64,000 nt of DNA, from positions 28,590 through 92,589 of the forward strand of contig CALWHE010000005.1 in assembly GCA_944380295.1 (NCBI GenBank), given 5' to 3'. Below the pieces are notes generated by a model. It was not told the DNA's origin. It was given only the letters and a program-made list of their open reading frames with translations, and did no database searches. Of the stretch, positions 50,379 through 58,439 are shown piece by piece. Both the position numbers and the translations under genes were made by a program. This stretch comes from an uncultured Christensenellaceae bacterium (GTDB lineage Bacteria; Bacillota; Clostridia; Christensenellales; UBA3700). The stretch's first letter is position 1; the number at the start of each line of letters is the position of its first letter.

Positions 50379-51998
50379 ATGAAAAAGATCTTGGCATCGA
50401 TAGCGCTTGCGCTGGTCGTCGCCGTGCTGGCGGGCGTGCTGTCCGGTTGCACGAAATACGATTATTACGAGCGCCCGGAAGAACATGCCTATGAAGCGGG
50501 GCATGAATTCGACGAGGGCTTTGGCAATACCAATAACGGTTACGCCAAAAACGACGCGGAAGTACAGAGGCTCATTTCCGTCACGCCTTCGCAGCGTCAG
50601 CTTGATTATCTGGAACTTGAATATTACAACTTTGTCCACTTCGGCATGAACACCTTTTCCGGCAACGAGTGGGGCACGGGCAAGGAAGATCCCGACGACT
50701 TTGACCCGAAAAATCTGAACACCGACCAGTGGTGCGAGGCGCTCAAAGCCTCCGGCAGCAAGGGGATAATCCTCACGGCAAAGCATCATGACGGTTTTTG
50801 CCTGTGGCAGACTTCCACCACGGAACACAGCGTGAAAAACAGCAAATGGAAAAACGGGCAGGGCGATGTGGTGAAGATGCTCTCCGAAAGCTGTGAAAAA
50901 TACGGCTTGAAGATGGGCATATATCTCTCCCCCTGGGACATGAACGCGGAGTCTTACGGGGACACGGAAGCATATAACAAGTTTTATATGGATCAGCTCA
51001 CGGAGCTTTTGAACGGAGATTACGGTCCCGATCTGAACGGTGACGGAAAGGGCGAGATCTTCTGCGTGTGGATGGACGGCGCGCGCGGCGAGGAAGTGCC
51101 GGAAGATTTTGAATACCACATGGACGCGTGGGAAGAGCTTATCTGGGACTTGCAGCCCGACTGCGTGGCGGCAAACATGGGCAGCGAAGTGCGCTGGGTG
51201 GGCAATGAAGCCGGCATTGCGCGCGAGAGCGAGTGGAGCGTAGTCAGTGAAGGCGACGCCGCCAATCAACAGCAGCAGACGAGCGAAGAAGATGCCGAAC
51301 GCCTGCAATCGGTGAGCGCGGAGGCGGAGGACAAGGGCAGCAGAGAGCTGCTTGCCAAATACCGCGATCTGATATTTTATCCCGCGGAAACGGACGTGAG
51401 CATCAGAAAGGGCTGGTTTTATCATTGGAACCAATCGCCCAAGGCGCTCGATCATCTCATGCAGATATACTTCACTTCCGTGGGCGGCAATTCCAGTCTG
51501 CTACTCAACGTCACGCCCAACAAGGACGGACTTATCCCGAACAAAGACGTCAAGCGGCTGAAAGAGTTGGGAAAGGCGCTTAACGCCACCAAGGCGGAGG
51601 CGCTGCAAACGGAAAAAACAGAGGTGGGATACGTCAAAGACGGCAAAGAGGTGATGTATGAAAAAGAGGGCTTGCAAAACCTGCTCAACGCGGAACGCGA
51701 CGGTTACACCTTTACCGAAGACGAATACATTTTGGACTTTTATTTGAGCAAAGAGGCAAGCCTTGGCAGGATAGACCTGCGCGAGGATCTGCGCTATTCC
51801 CAGCGCGTGGAACTTTTTGAAGTTTGGGTGAAAGACGGCGCCGGCAACTGGGTGCTCATCGGTGACAGCACCGTGATCGGCAACCGCCGCATACTGCTGT
51901 TCGAGGACGCTCCCGCCACCAAGCAGGTGCGCCTGGTGATCAAGCAGTCGCGCTCCGTGCCCGTGCTGCGCAGCGTGGAACTTTACCGCTCGAAATAA
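50379..51998 (+). CDS. GH29 alpha-L-fucosidase lipoprotein
   Basis: 539 residues. Signal peptide with lipobox LSGC (Cys24). The GH29 barrel motifs are clear: YYNFVHFGMNTFSGNEWGTG, KGIILTAKHHDGFCLW, MGIYLSPWD and CVWMDGAR, where Asp233 is the expected nucleophile. The C-terminus (about 430-539) is a beta-sandwich, likely a carbohydrate-binding module. It should release alpha-linked fucose from host or dietary glycans at the cell surface. The acid/base is poorly conserved in GH29 and was not assigned. Single-gene unit with own promoter and terminator. Confidence 0.92.
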   Translation: MKKILASIALALVVAVLAGVLSGCTKYDYYERPEEHAYEAGHEFDEGFGNTNNGYAKNDAEVQRLISVTPSQRQLDYLELEYYNFVHFGMNTFSGNEWGTGKEDPDDFDPKNLNTDQWCEALKASGSKGIILTAKHHDGFCLWQTSTTEHSVKNSKWKNGQGDVVKMLSESCEKYGLKMGIYLSPWDMNAESYGDTEAYNKFYMDQLTELLNGDYGPDLNGDGKGEIFCVWMDGARGEEVPEDFEYHMDAWEELIWDLQPDCVAANMGSEVRWVGNEAGIARESEWSVVSEGDAANQQQQTSEEDAERLQSVSAEAEDKGSRELLAKYRDLIFYPAETDVSIRKGWFYHWNQSPKALDHLMQIYFTSVGGNSSLLLNVTPNKDGLIPNKDVKRLKELGKALNATKAEALQTEKTEVGYVKDGKEVMYEKEGLQNLLNAERDGYTFTEDEYILDFYLSKEASLGRIDLREDLRYSQRVELFEVWVKDGAGNWVLIGDSTVIGNRRILLFEDAPATKQVRLVIKQSRSVPVLRSVELYRSK

Positions 51999-52014
51999 CG
52001 GGCGTTCACGCAAT

Positions 52015-52044
52015 AAAAAACGGAGCCGCACGGCTCCGTTTTTT
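52015..52044. terminator. Bidirectional terminator between GH29 and GH20 genes
   Basis: CGGAGCCG (52021-52028) and CGGCTCCG (52031-52038) with A6 before and T6 after. Confidence 0.9.
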
Positions 52045-52071
52045 ATATGCCGGAATCATTGCCTCTGCGTT

Positions 52072-53628
52072 TTATTCCATGGGAAAGCGCTTTTTTGCCA
52101 TGCGCGCCACTTTGGCGTTGTCTATGAGGTTGTGCAGACCGTGCCAGCACAGCTGCACCTTGTTGAACCAAAGCTGTTCGAAAAAGCCGAATAATTTGCC
52201 CGGGTTTGCGCGCTTCACGCTCGCGATTTTTTTCACGCCGTTTGCTTTGAGCAGTCTGACATAGGCGGGCATGCGGGCGAGGAACTCGTCGTAATTGCGC
52301 GCGTCGTCCGGCGTCCACACCGCTTCGGCAAAGGCGCCCAGGCGGGGAAAAGTCTTAAAGTGCGCGCGCCTGACGTTCGGCACCTGTTCCGTCCACAGGC
52401 TGGCTTGCGCGCCGAGCATCAGCGGGTGGGGCTTGCATATGTCCACGGGCTGGGTGTAAACGGCTTTGAGCGGACACTTGTTGTAAGTCAGATCCAAATA
52501 ATTTGGCACGGAAGAGCAGTTTATCAGCTCTCTGCCGCGCTCCATCTCCGCATACATCTTGTGCAGGTCTTTTTCAAGCACGTTCCACACCGTCCAGGTC
52601 ACGTCCGCGGGCGCCTTGCCGCTTATCTCGTCTTCGTTCCAGGTGAGAACTTTCACCCCCTTGGCTTTGAGGTGTTCTTTGACCTGCGCGATGAAGTATG
52701 CCTGCAACTGATTTTCGTTTTCCAGTCCCAGTTCGCGCAGCTTTTTTTGACAATGCGGGCAGAGTTTCCAGCGCGTTTTGGGCGCTTCGTCGCCGCCCAG
52801 GTGCACCGCGCCGTCCGTAAATATCTCCGTCACCTCGTCCAGCACGTCGCACACAAACCGCAAGGTGAAGTCTTTGCCCGCGCACAGTATGTCGTGTTTC
52901 ACGCCCCAATGGGTGGCAACGGGCAGTTTGCGGTCGAAGCAGCTCAGCTGCGGATAGCAATGTATCGCCGCCTGCATATGACCGGGCATGTCTATCTCCG
53001 GGATCACTTTGATGTGCCGCGCGTGGCAGTATTCCACCAGTTCGCGCAGCTGCCGCTGCGTGTAAAAGCCGCCGTGCGGGCGCAGTCCGAAGTTGGTGTG
53101 GCTGCGGCGCGAGCCTTCCTGCGTGAGCAGGGGGTATTTTTTTATCTCCATGCGCCAGCCCTGGTCTTCCGTGAGGTGGAGATGAAAGACGTTGAGTTTG
53201 TGCATGAGCATAAAGTCCACAAACTTTTTCACCTCTTCAAGCGGTATGAAGTATCTGCCCACGTCCAGCATAAAGCCGCGGTGGGCAAAGCGGGGCTTGT
53301 CCTCTATGTGCGCGCAGGGCAGCAGTCCGCCGCCGGCGCAGTGCAGCTGGCGCAGGCTCTCCAAGGCGTAAGCATGACCCGCGGCGCCGCCCGCGCGAAT
53401 GTTCACGCCATCTTGGTTTATATCAAGGACATATTCCTCTTCACGCAGCTGCGCGGATAATTGCGAGAGCACGGGCAGTTTTTTGCCATATTTTGCGGGG
53501 AAGTAAGAATAAAACCTTTGGACATCGGGCAGCCATTCCTGCGGAAAAGTCATCTCGAATCCGCATCCGGCGTCCGCTTTGCCGGCATATTCTTCCGCCT
53601 TGAAAGGCTTGGGAATGATGTTGAGCAT
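52072..53628 (-). CDS. GH20 beta-N-acetylhexosaminidase (cytosolic)
   Basis: 518 residues from ATG 53628, which has SD AAGGAGG; the longer frame upstream runs through the promoter. There is no signal peptide. GH20 motifs: RGFMLDVGRYF, HLHLTEDQGWRMEI, IPEIDMPGHMQA and HLGGDEAPKTRW with the catalytic Asp280-Glu281 pair. It removes terminal beta-GlcNAc or GalNAc by substrate-assisted catalysis, here from imported oligosaccharides. It converges on the GH29 gene. Beyond the catalytic barrel is a short C-terminal extension (about 100 residues). Confidence 0.93.
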   Translation of the reverse strand: MLNIIPKPFKAEEYAGKADAGCGFEMTFPQEWLPDVQRFYSYFPAKYGKKLPVLSQLSAQLREEEYVLDINQDGVNIRAGGAAGHAYALESLRQLHCAGGGLLPCAHIEDKPRFAHRGFMLDVGRYFIPLEEVKKFVDFMLMHKLNVFHLHLTEDQGWRMEIKKYPLLTQEGSRRSHTNFGLRPHGGFYTQRQLRELVEYCHARHIKVIPEIDMPGHMQAAIHCYPQLSCFDRKLPVATHWGVKHDILCAGKDFTLRFVCDVLDEVTEIFTDGAVHLGGDEAPKTRWKLCPHCQKKLRELGLENENQLQAYFIAQVKEHLKAKGVKVLTWNEDEISGKAPADVTWTVWNVLEKDLHKMYAEMERGRELINCSSVPNYLDLTYNKCPLKAVYTQPVDICKPHPLMLGAQASLWTEQVPNVRRAHFKTFPRLGAFAEAVWTPDDARNYDEFLARMPAYVRLLKANGVKKIASVKRANPGKLFGFFEQLWFNKVQLCWHGLHNLIDNAKVARMAKKRFPME

Positions 53629-53659
53629 ATTTCCCTCCTTGTTTGTCTGTGTCAAATAT

Positions 53660-53688
53660 ATTATATAATATTTTCCGCCCGCGCGCAA
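53660..53688 (-). promoter_or_regulatory. Promoter of the GH20 gene
   Basis: Minus strand TTGCGC (53688-53683), 17-bp spacer, TATAAT (53665-53660). Confidence 0.6.
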
Positions 53689-53746
53689 GAAAAATTTTGC
53701 GGAGGCGGGGCAAACGCGTTATTTGCCCGTGAGATGTAAAAAAAGT

Positions 53747-53775
53747 TTGACAATCCTCTTTGCAGACTATATAAT
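53747..53775 (+). promoter_or_regulatory. Promoter of the oadB-like leader
   Basis: TTGACA (53747-53752), 17-bp spacer, TATAAT (53770-53775); transcription would start at about 53782, at the edge of the riboswitch. Confidence 0.85.
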
Positions 53776-53783
53776 AAAATCGT

Positions 53784-53901
53784 TACGGGGAGTAACTCGC
53801 GGAATATCCGTATCGCGTTCGTCATCACGGCTTTGCCCGGACGCGGTTGAAAGAAGTCAGACCGTTTCAAGGGCGCAGCCTGCCTTTGGAACGGCTTTTT
53901 T
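53784..53901 (+). promoter_or_regulatory. yybP-ykoY-type (Mn2+) riboswitch with terminator upstream of oadB
   Basis: Same ordered elements as the mntP leader: ACGGGGAGTA (53785-53794), GTCATCA (53821-53827) and AGTCAGACC (53855-53863). A 13-bp terminator stem, 53862-53874 with 53882-53894 (two wobble pairs), is followed by T6, and again the closing aptamer segment touches its left arm. The controlled gene is not one of the usual Mn2+ exporters. Confidence 0.7.
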
Positions 53902-53927
53902 ATAAAAACAATTGCGGAGGACAACGC

Positions 53928-55070
53928 ATGGACGAGTTAGGCTTTCTGATAGAGGGAATAGCCGCAATCAAGTGGTATCACGCGGTGATGTGGGTCATCG
54001 GCTTTTTGATGATATTCCTTGCCATCAAATTCAAAATGGAACCCACGCTGCTTTTGCCCATGGGCTTCGGCGCCATTTTGGTGAACATTCCCTTCTCCGG
54101 AGTGCTCAACGGCGAGGACGGCTCTTTCGGCATTTTGGACGTTTTGAAAACGGTGGGTCTTGACACGGGTGAAATTTTCCCGCTGATACTTTTTATCGGT
54201 ATAGGCGCGATGATGGACTTCGGACCCTTGCTTTCCAACCCAAAGCTCTTCTTCTTCGGCGCGGCGGGTCAGATAGGTATCTTCTTCACCATAGTGCTGG
54301 CGGCGCTGGTCGGCTTCGGACTTAACGAAGCCATCACGATAGGCGTTATCGGCACGGCGGACGGTCCCACTTCCATCACGGTGGCAAACAGTCTGCTTTC
54401 GGGGACGGACAGCGCTTACCTCATTTCGGCAATAACGGTGTGCGCATATTCTTACATGGCGCTGGTGCCGGTCATACAACCGGCGGTCATAAAGCTCACC
54501 ACCACCAAAAAAGAGCGCATGATAAAGATGGAATACAATCCCAAGAGCGTGTCCAAGGGCACCAGGATCGCCTTCCCCATTCTGGTCACGCTCATCTCCG
54601 GTCTGATAGCTCCCGCCTCCGTGGCGCTGGTGGGCTGCTTGATGTTCGGCAACCTCATTCGTGAGTGCGGCGTGCTGGGCAGCCTGGTGGACACGGCGAG
54701 CAACACGCTCTCCAACCTAGTGACCATCTTCCTGGGCATCACCGTGGCGGCGGGCATGCTGGGAGAGCAGTTCCTCACGCTCAACACGCTCAAAGTGATG
54801 GCGCTCGGTCTGTTCGCCTTTGTGTTCGACACCTTCGGCGGCATCGCGCTTGCCAAGTTCATCAACATATTCGCAAAAAAGAAGATCAACCCCATGGTGG
54901 GCGCGGCGGGCATCTCCGCCTTCCCCATGGCATCCCGCATCGTGCAGAAGCTGGGCTTGAAGGAAGACCCTTCCAACCATCTGCTCATGCACGCGGCGGG
55001 CGCAAACGTGGCAGGTCAGATATCCTCCGTCATCGCGGGTGGTATCCTGATGGCTATCGCGGGAATTTAA
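53928..55070 (+). CDS. Sodium-pump decarboxylase beta subunit (OadB/GcdB family), orphan
   Basis: 380 residues, about ten hydrophobic segments. The family signature TIGVIGTADGPTSI with the critical Asp145 and the C-terminal FPMASRIVQKLG...HAAGANVAGQISSVIAGG are present. In complete enzymes this subunit couples biotin-carboxyl decarboxylation to Na+ export. Here no alpha (carboxyltransferase) or biotin-carrier gene is adjacent, only a gamma-like partner 13 bp downstream. ATG 53928 follows GGAGG. The gene sits behind a yybP-ykoY-type riboswitch, so it is expected to be induced by Mn2+, which suggests a role in divalent-cation handling or Na+-coupled transport. That is inference. Confidence 0.9.
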   Translation: MDELGFLIEGIAAIKWYHAVMWVIGFLMIFLAIKFKMEPTLLLPMGFGAILVNIPFSGVLNGEDGSFGILDVLKTVGLDTGEIFPLILFIGIGAMMDFGPLLSNPKLFFFGAAGQIGIFFTIVLAALVGFGLNEAITIGVIGTADGPTSITVANSLLSGTDSAYLISAITVCAYSYMALVPVIQPAVIKLTTTKKERMIKMEYNPKSVSKGTRIAFPILVTLISGLIAPASVALVGCLMFGNLIRECGVLGSLVDTASNTLSNLVTIFLGITVAAGMLGEQFLTLNTLKVMALGLFAFVFDTFGGIALAKFINIFAKKKINPMVGAAGISAFPMASRIVQKLGLKEDPSNHLLMHAAGANVAGQISSVIAGGILMAIAGI

Positions 55071-55083
55071 GGAGGGCGGAAAC

Positions 55084-55407
55084 ATGATGTTTTTGATGTC
55101 GGCAATAGAAAAAGACGTGGTGATGCGCACCCTCAACATTTTGTGGCAGGGGCTGCTCTCGGTGTTTTTGGTCATCCTGGTGATAGTTTTGCTGGTGGTC
55201 GTGCTCAACCTCATCTCCGCGCGTTCGGCAAAATACAGGCAGGAGCATGCGGGAGAGCCTACCGTTTCCGATAAAGTCAAGGAAAAGTGGGAAAATCACG
55301 TCAGAGTGCGTGAAGACAAAAAAGCCGCCAAACTTTTGGCAAAAGAGGAGAAAAAGCAGGAAAAACTCGCGCAAAAGCAGCAGGACGAGCAAAACAAGCA
55401 GGACTGA
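55084..55407 (+). CDS. OadG-like (gamma subunit) small membrane protein
   Basis: 107 residues: one N-terminal membrane helix (LLSVFLVILVIVLLVVVLNLI) and a highly charged Lys/Glu/Gln-rich cytoplasmic tail. The topology and position directly after the beta subunit (13 bp, SD GGAGG at 55071) match OadG, which anchors the decarboxylase complex. Unlike some OadG proteins there is no His-rich zinc-binding C-terminus. Sequence similarity in this family is low, so the call leans on context. Confidence 0.7.
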   Translation: MMFLMSAIEKDVVMRTLNILWQGLLSVFLVILVIVLLVVVLNLISARSAKYRQEHAGEPTVSDKVKEKWENHVRVREDKKAAKLLAKEEKKQEKLAQKQQDEQNKQD

Positions 55408-55428
55408 CATATACGCGGCAAATATTGA

Positions 55429-55457
55429 AATTCCGCCTTCGGGCGGAATTTTTTTTG
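55429..55457 (+). terminator. Terminator of the oadB-oadG unit
   Basis: AATTCCGCC (55429-55437), TTCG loop, GGCGGAATT (55442-55450), then a T-run. Confidence 0.95.
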
Positions 55458-55490
55458 CGTTTTTGTCCATATTTTACGCCCTTTTATACA

Positions 55491-55520
55491 TTGACTTGCG
55501 CGCGCCGCGCGGGCTAAAAT
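55491..55520 (+). promoter_or_regulatory. Promoter of the GH95 gene
   Basis: TTGACT (55491-55496), 18-bp spacer, TAAAAT (55515-55520). Confidence 0.6.
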
Positions 55521-55550
55521 ATAATCAAGATATAATTTCAGGGGACGATT

Positions 55551-58220
55551 ATGAAAAAGAAGATAGTCATATCCGTGATAGTAATATGCCTGCTGCTCTG
55601 CATGCTGGGCGCGCTGGCAGCCTGCAAGGCGTATTATCCGCCCTCGGGCGCTCAGTTCACTTCCACGGCAAAATCATCTTTTGCCACGGAGTTTTCTCAA
55701 CTTGACGAAAATAAAAACGGCAAGTATGCCTGGCGCGACGGCATGGTCAGCGGCAATGGCAAGCAGGGCGTGATCACCTCGGGCGCGCCTTATTCTGACA
55801 GCCTCATTTATCAGAACATCCACTTCATCATGCCCAACGGCAATCCGCGCGTCACCCCGAACACGGCGGACGAGCTGGAAGAGGTGCGTCAGGCGATAAT
55901 AAATCAGCGGCAATACACCGACAGTCAGGAATATCTGGACGTTTACGGTTATCACCCCGGCGCGGCGCTGCGCATAAAGCAAAAGGAGCGGGAATACTCC
56001 GACTATATGCGTTACACCAATTATGAAACCGCGGAAGTGGGCGTGCGCTATTCTGACAGCAAGGGGCAGTGGGACAGGCGCACCTTCACTTCGAGCGCAG
56101 ACAACGTGACCATCACGCAGATCACCTCTTCGGATAAGGAAAAAGCCGTGTCCGCGGAGTTTTCTTTCGACAACGTTTCCGCCTTTGCCAAGTGGGGCGA
56201 GGGCGCGGAGACCGGACTTAAATACAAGAAGTTTGCGGACAAAGACGGCTTTATGACCTTTGTGGCGCATTATCCTTCTTACGACAACAGCGAGCTGAAA
56301 GACGGCGGCTATGCCACCGTGGTCTATATCCTCTCCGAGGGCGCCAAGATCAAGACCACCAAAAACGATATGCCCGACGAAGAACAGTATAAGGGTGAGA
56401 AAAATCCCGGGCTCAAAGTCAGCAAGGCAGACACGGTTTACGTCTTTGCCGCTTCCGCGCGCACGTTCGATATGGGCGCTTACGCGGACTTTGACGGTCA
56501 GGAGCAGTTCGACCTGGTGGACGAGCTAAAAGCACAGGTGAAAGCGGTGGCGGACAAATATCTCGACGAAGAGGGATATTTCGATTACGAAGCCGCGCTT
56601 AAAGCGCACACGGACATCTTCACGCCGCAGTTCAACGCGGTGGAATTCTCTCTGGGCGCTGACGTGAGCCTTTCCAACGAAGAGCTGGTAGACACCACGG
56701 CATGGATAAAACCTTATGAAACCGAGCTGAACAAAACATTGCTCGAACGCGCCTATTATTCGGGCAGATATGCCGCGCTGTGCTGTTCGGGCACTTCCAC
56801 CTCGCGCCTTTACGGCATGTGGACGGGAGAGTTCAATGCCGACTGGGGCAGCAAGTATACCATGGACGCCAACGTCAATTTGCAGACGTCCGCGCTCAAC
56901 ACGGGCAACATCTCTTCCTCGCCCGTCGGGTATGTGTATTTCATTCTGCGCCAGGCGCCCGACTGGGAAGACAACGCAAAGGCGACCCACGGCTTCGAGC
57001 ATGCTTTGCAGGCGCCCGTGAACACGGACGGCGACAACGCAACCATCGTGGAGAGCGCTTATCCTTACCCCTTCCGTTATTGGAATGCGGGCACTTCCTG
57101 GATGCTTTATCCCATGTATGAAACGCTGCTGTGTTACGGGGACATGAAGATACCGCTCAGCGACGAATTCGACTTGAACGAGCTCAAAAGCGTGCTTTCG
57201 CCCGACGACGAGCCGCTTACCGACGAGGAAATAGCCGCCATTCGGAACAGGGGCTATCTGGATCTGCGCACGGAGATACTTTATCCGCTCTTGGTCAAAG
57301 CGGCAAATTATTGGAAACAGCTGCTCACTCCGGAATATTATACCAAGGCGGACGGCAGCATAGCTTATTCCGCGGGCAAAACTTCTCTTGAAGAAGGGGA
57401 GAGCTATTGCATAATCCCTTCCTATTCGCCCGAGAACACCCCCTCGAATTACAACTCGCCCGCCGCGGCAAACTGCGCGATCGACATCTCCGCCTGCCTG
57501 AGCAATATGCAGATGCTGATCGAGATCGCGCCCGCGGGTACGGACACGTCCGAGTGGAAGGGCATGATCGAAGATCTGCCGCCTTACCTCTTTGACGAGA
57601 AAACGGGCGCGGTCAAAGAATTTGCCACCACCGCGCTTGAAGAAAACAACGAGCACAGGCATCTGAGCCATCTTTATCTTGCCTGGCCCATGTTTGAAAC
57701 TCAGCATGACGAGCAGCTCAAAGCCGCCGCGATAAAAGCCGTTGAGGTGCGTGCCAGCGAGAACGAAGCCAGCCACGCGCTCGTGCACCGCTCGCTGATA
57801 GCCGCGCGCCTCAACGACCGCGAGGCGCTCACAAAGGCGTTGCAGGGCTTGATGAACAGCATGATCTATTACGGCAGCCTGATGACCAACCACCACACCA
57901 ACCAGGAGAGCGGCTATTGCACCGACTTTGCCATCGGTTACACGGGCATCATCAACGAAGCGCTCGTCTATTCTTACAAGGGTGAAGTGACGCTGCTGCC
58001 CGCGCTGCCCACTTCCGGCATGAGCAGCGGAACCATCAAGGGCTTGCGCCTGCGCACGCGCGCCACGCTCACCTCTCTTACCTGGTCGGAGGGCAGGGCG
58101 GAAGCGGTGATAACTTCCGATATTGCCCAGACCGTCAAGGTGGACTGCGGCTTGGGCGGCGGGGAGCAGACGCTCGACTTTGCCGCGGGCGAGAGCAAGA
58201 CGGTGACGTTCACCTTCTGA
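55551..58220 (+). CDS. GH95-type alpha-L-fucosidase lipoprotein
   Basis: 889 residues. Lipobox LAAC (Cys25). The order is an N-terminal beta-sandwich, an (alpha/alpha)6 barrel from about 390, and a C-terminal beta domain, as in GH95. The barrel motif GRYAALCCSGTSTSRLYGMWTGEFNADWGSKYTMDANVN aligns with the GH95 segment that holds the paired catalytic Asn residues, and NEHRHLSHLYLAWP with the later active-site block. The family cuts alpha-1,2-fucosyl (inverting) or related galactosyl linkages; the substrate here is inferred. It complements the GH29 enzyme for fucosylated host glycans. SD AGGGGA supports the start. Confidence 0.88.
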   Translation: MKKKIVISVIVICLLLCMLGALAACKAYYPPSGAQFTSTAKSSFATEFSQLDENKNGKYAWRDGMVSGNGKQGVITSGAPYSDSLIYQNIHFIMPNGNPRVTPNTADELEEVRQAIINQRQYTDSQEYLDVYGYHPGAALRIKQKEREYSDYMRYTNYETAEVGVRYSDSKGQWDRRTFTSSADNVTITQITSSDKEKAVSAEFSFDNVSAFAKWGEGAETGLKYKKFADKDGFMTFVAHYPSYDNSELKDGGYATVVYILSEGAKIKTTKNDMPDEEQYKGEKNPGLKVSKADTVYVFAASARTFDMGAYADFDGQEQFDLVDELKAQVKAVADKYLDEEGYFDYEAALKAHTDIFTPQFNAVEFSLGADVSLSNEELVDTTAWIKPYETELNKTLLERAYYSGRYAALCCSGTSTSRLYGMWTGEFNADWGSKYTMDANVNLQTSALNTGNISSSPVGYVYFILRQAPDWEDNAKATHGFEHALQAPVNTDGDNATIVESAYPYPFRYWNAGTSWMLYPMYETLLCYGDMKIPLSDEFDLNELKSVLSPDDEPLTDEEIAAIRNRGYLDLRTEILYPLLVKAANYWKQLLTPEYYTKADGSIAYSAGKTSLEEGESYCIIPSYSPENTPSNYNSPAAANCAIDISACLSNMQMLIEIAPAGTDTSEWKGMIEDLPPYLFDEKTGAVKEFATTALEENNEHRHLSHLYLAWPMFETQHDEQLKAAAIKAVEVRASENEASHALVHRSLIAARLNDREALTKALQGLMNSMIYYGSLMTNHHTNQESGYCTDFAIGYTGIINEALVYSYKGEVTLLPALPTSGMSSGTIKGLRLRTRATLTSLTWSEGRAEAVITSDIAQTVKVDCGLGGGEQTLDFAAGESKTVTFTF

Positions 58221-58240
58221 GCGTAAAAAGCCTTTTTTGC

Positions 58241-58269
58241 GGCGCGGAGCGCGTGCTCCGCGCCCTTTT
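58241..58269 (+). terminator. Terminator of the GH95 gene
   Basis: GGCGCGGAGC (58241-58250), GCGT loop, GCTCCGCGCC (58255-58264), then CTTTT. Confidence 0.85.
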
Positions 58270-58439
58270 CACGCCACGGCGCGGAACGCCTTGCGCGCGC
58301 CGGCGGCGTTTTGCTTCAACGCCTCATATTTTACACAAACTTTACAATCAAAATGCCGTTCAGACCATACGCTTTTGCGGCGGTTGTAATATAATACCGT
58401 GTGAGGGAAAATTGTGAAATAAATCACAAGGTTATGTAT

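Noticed and set aside
52360..53460. 366-aa plus-strand ORF
   Set aside because: Antisense to the GH20 gene, which has complete catalytic motifs.
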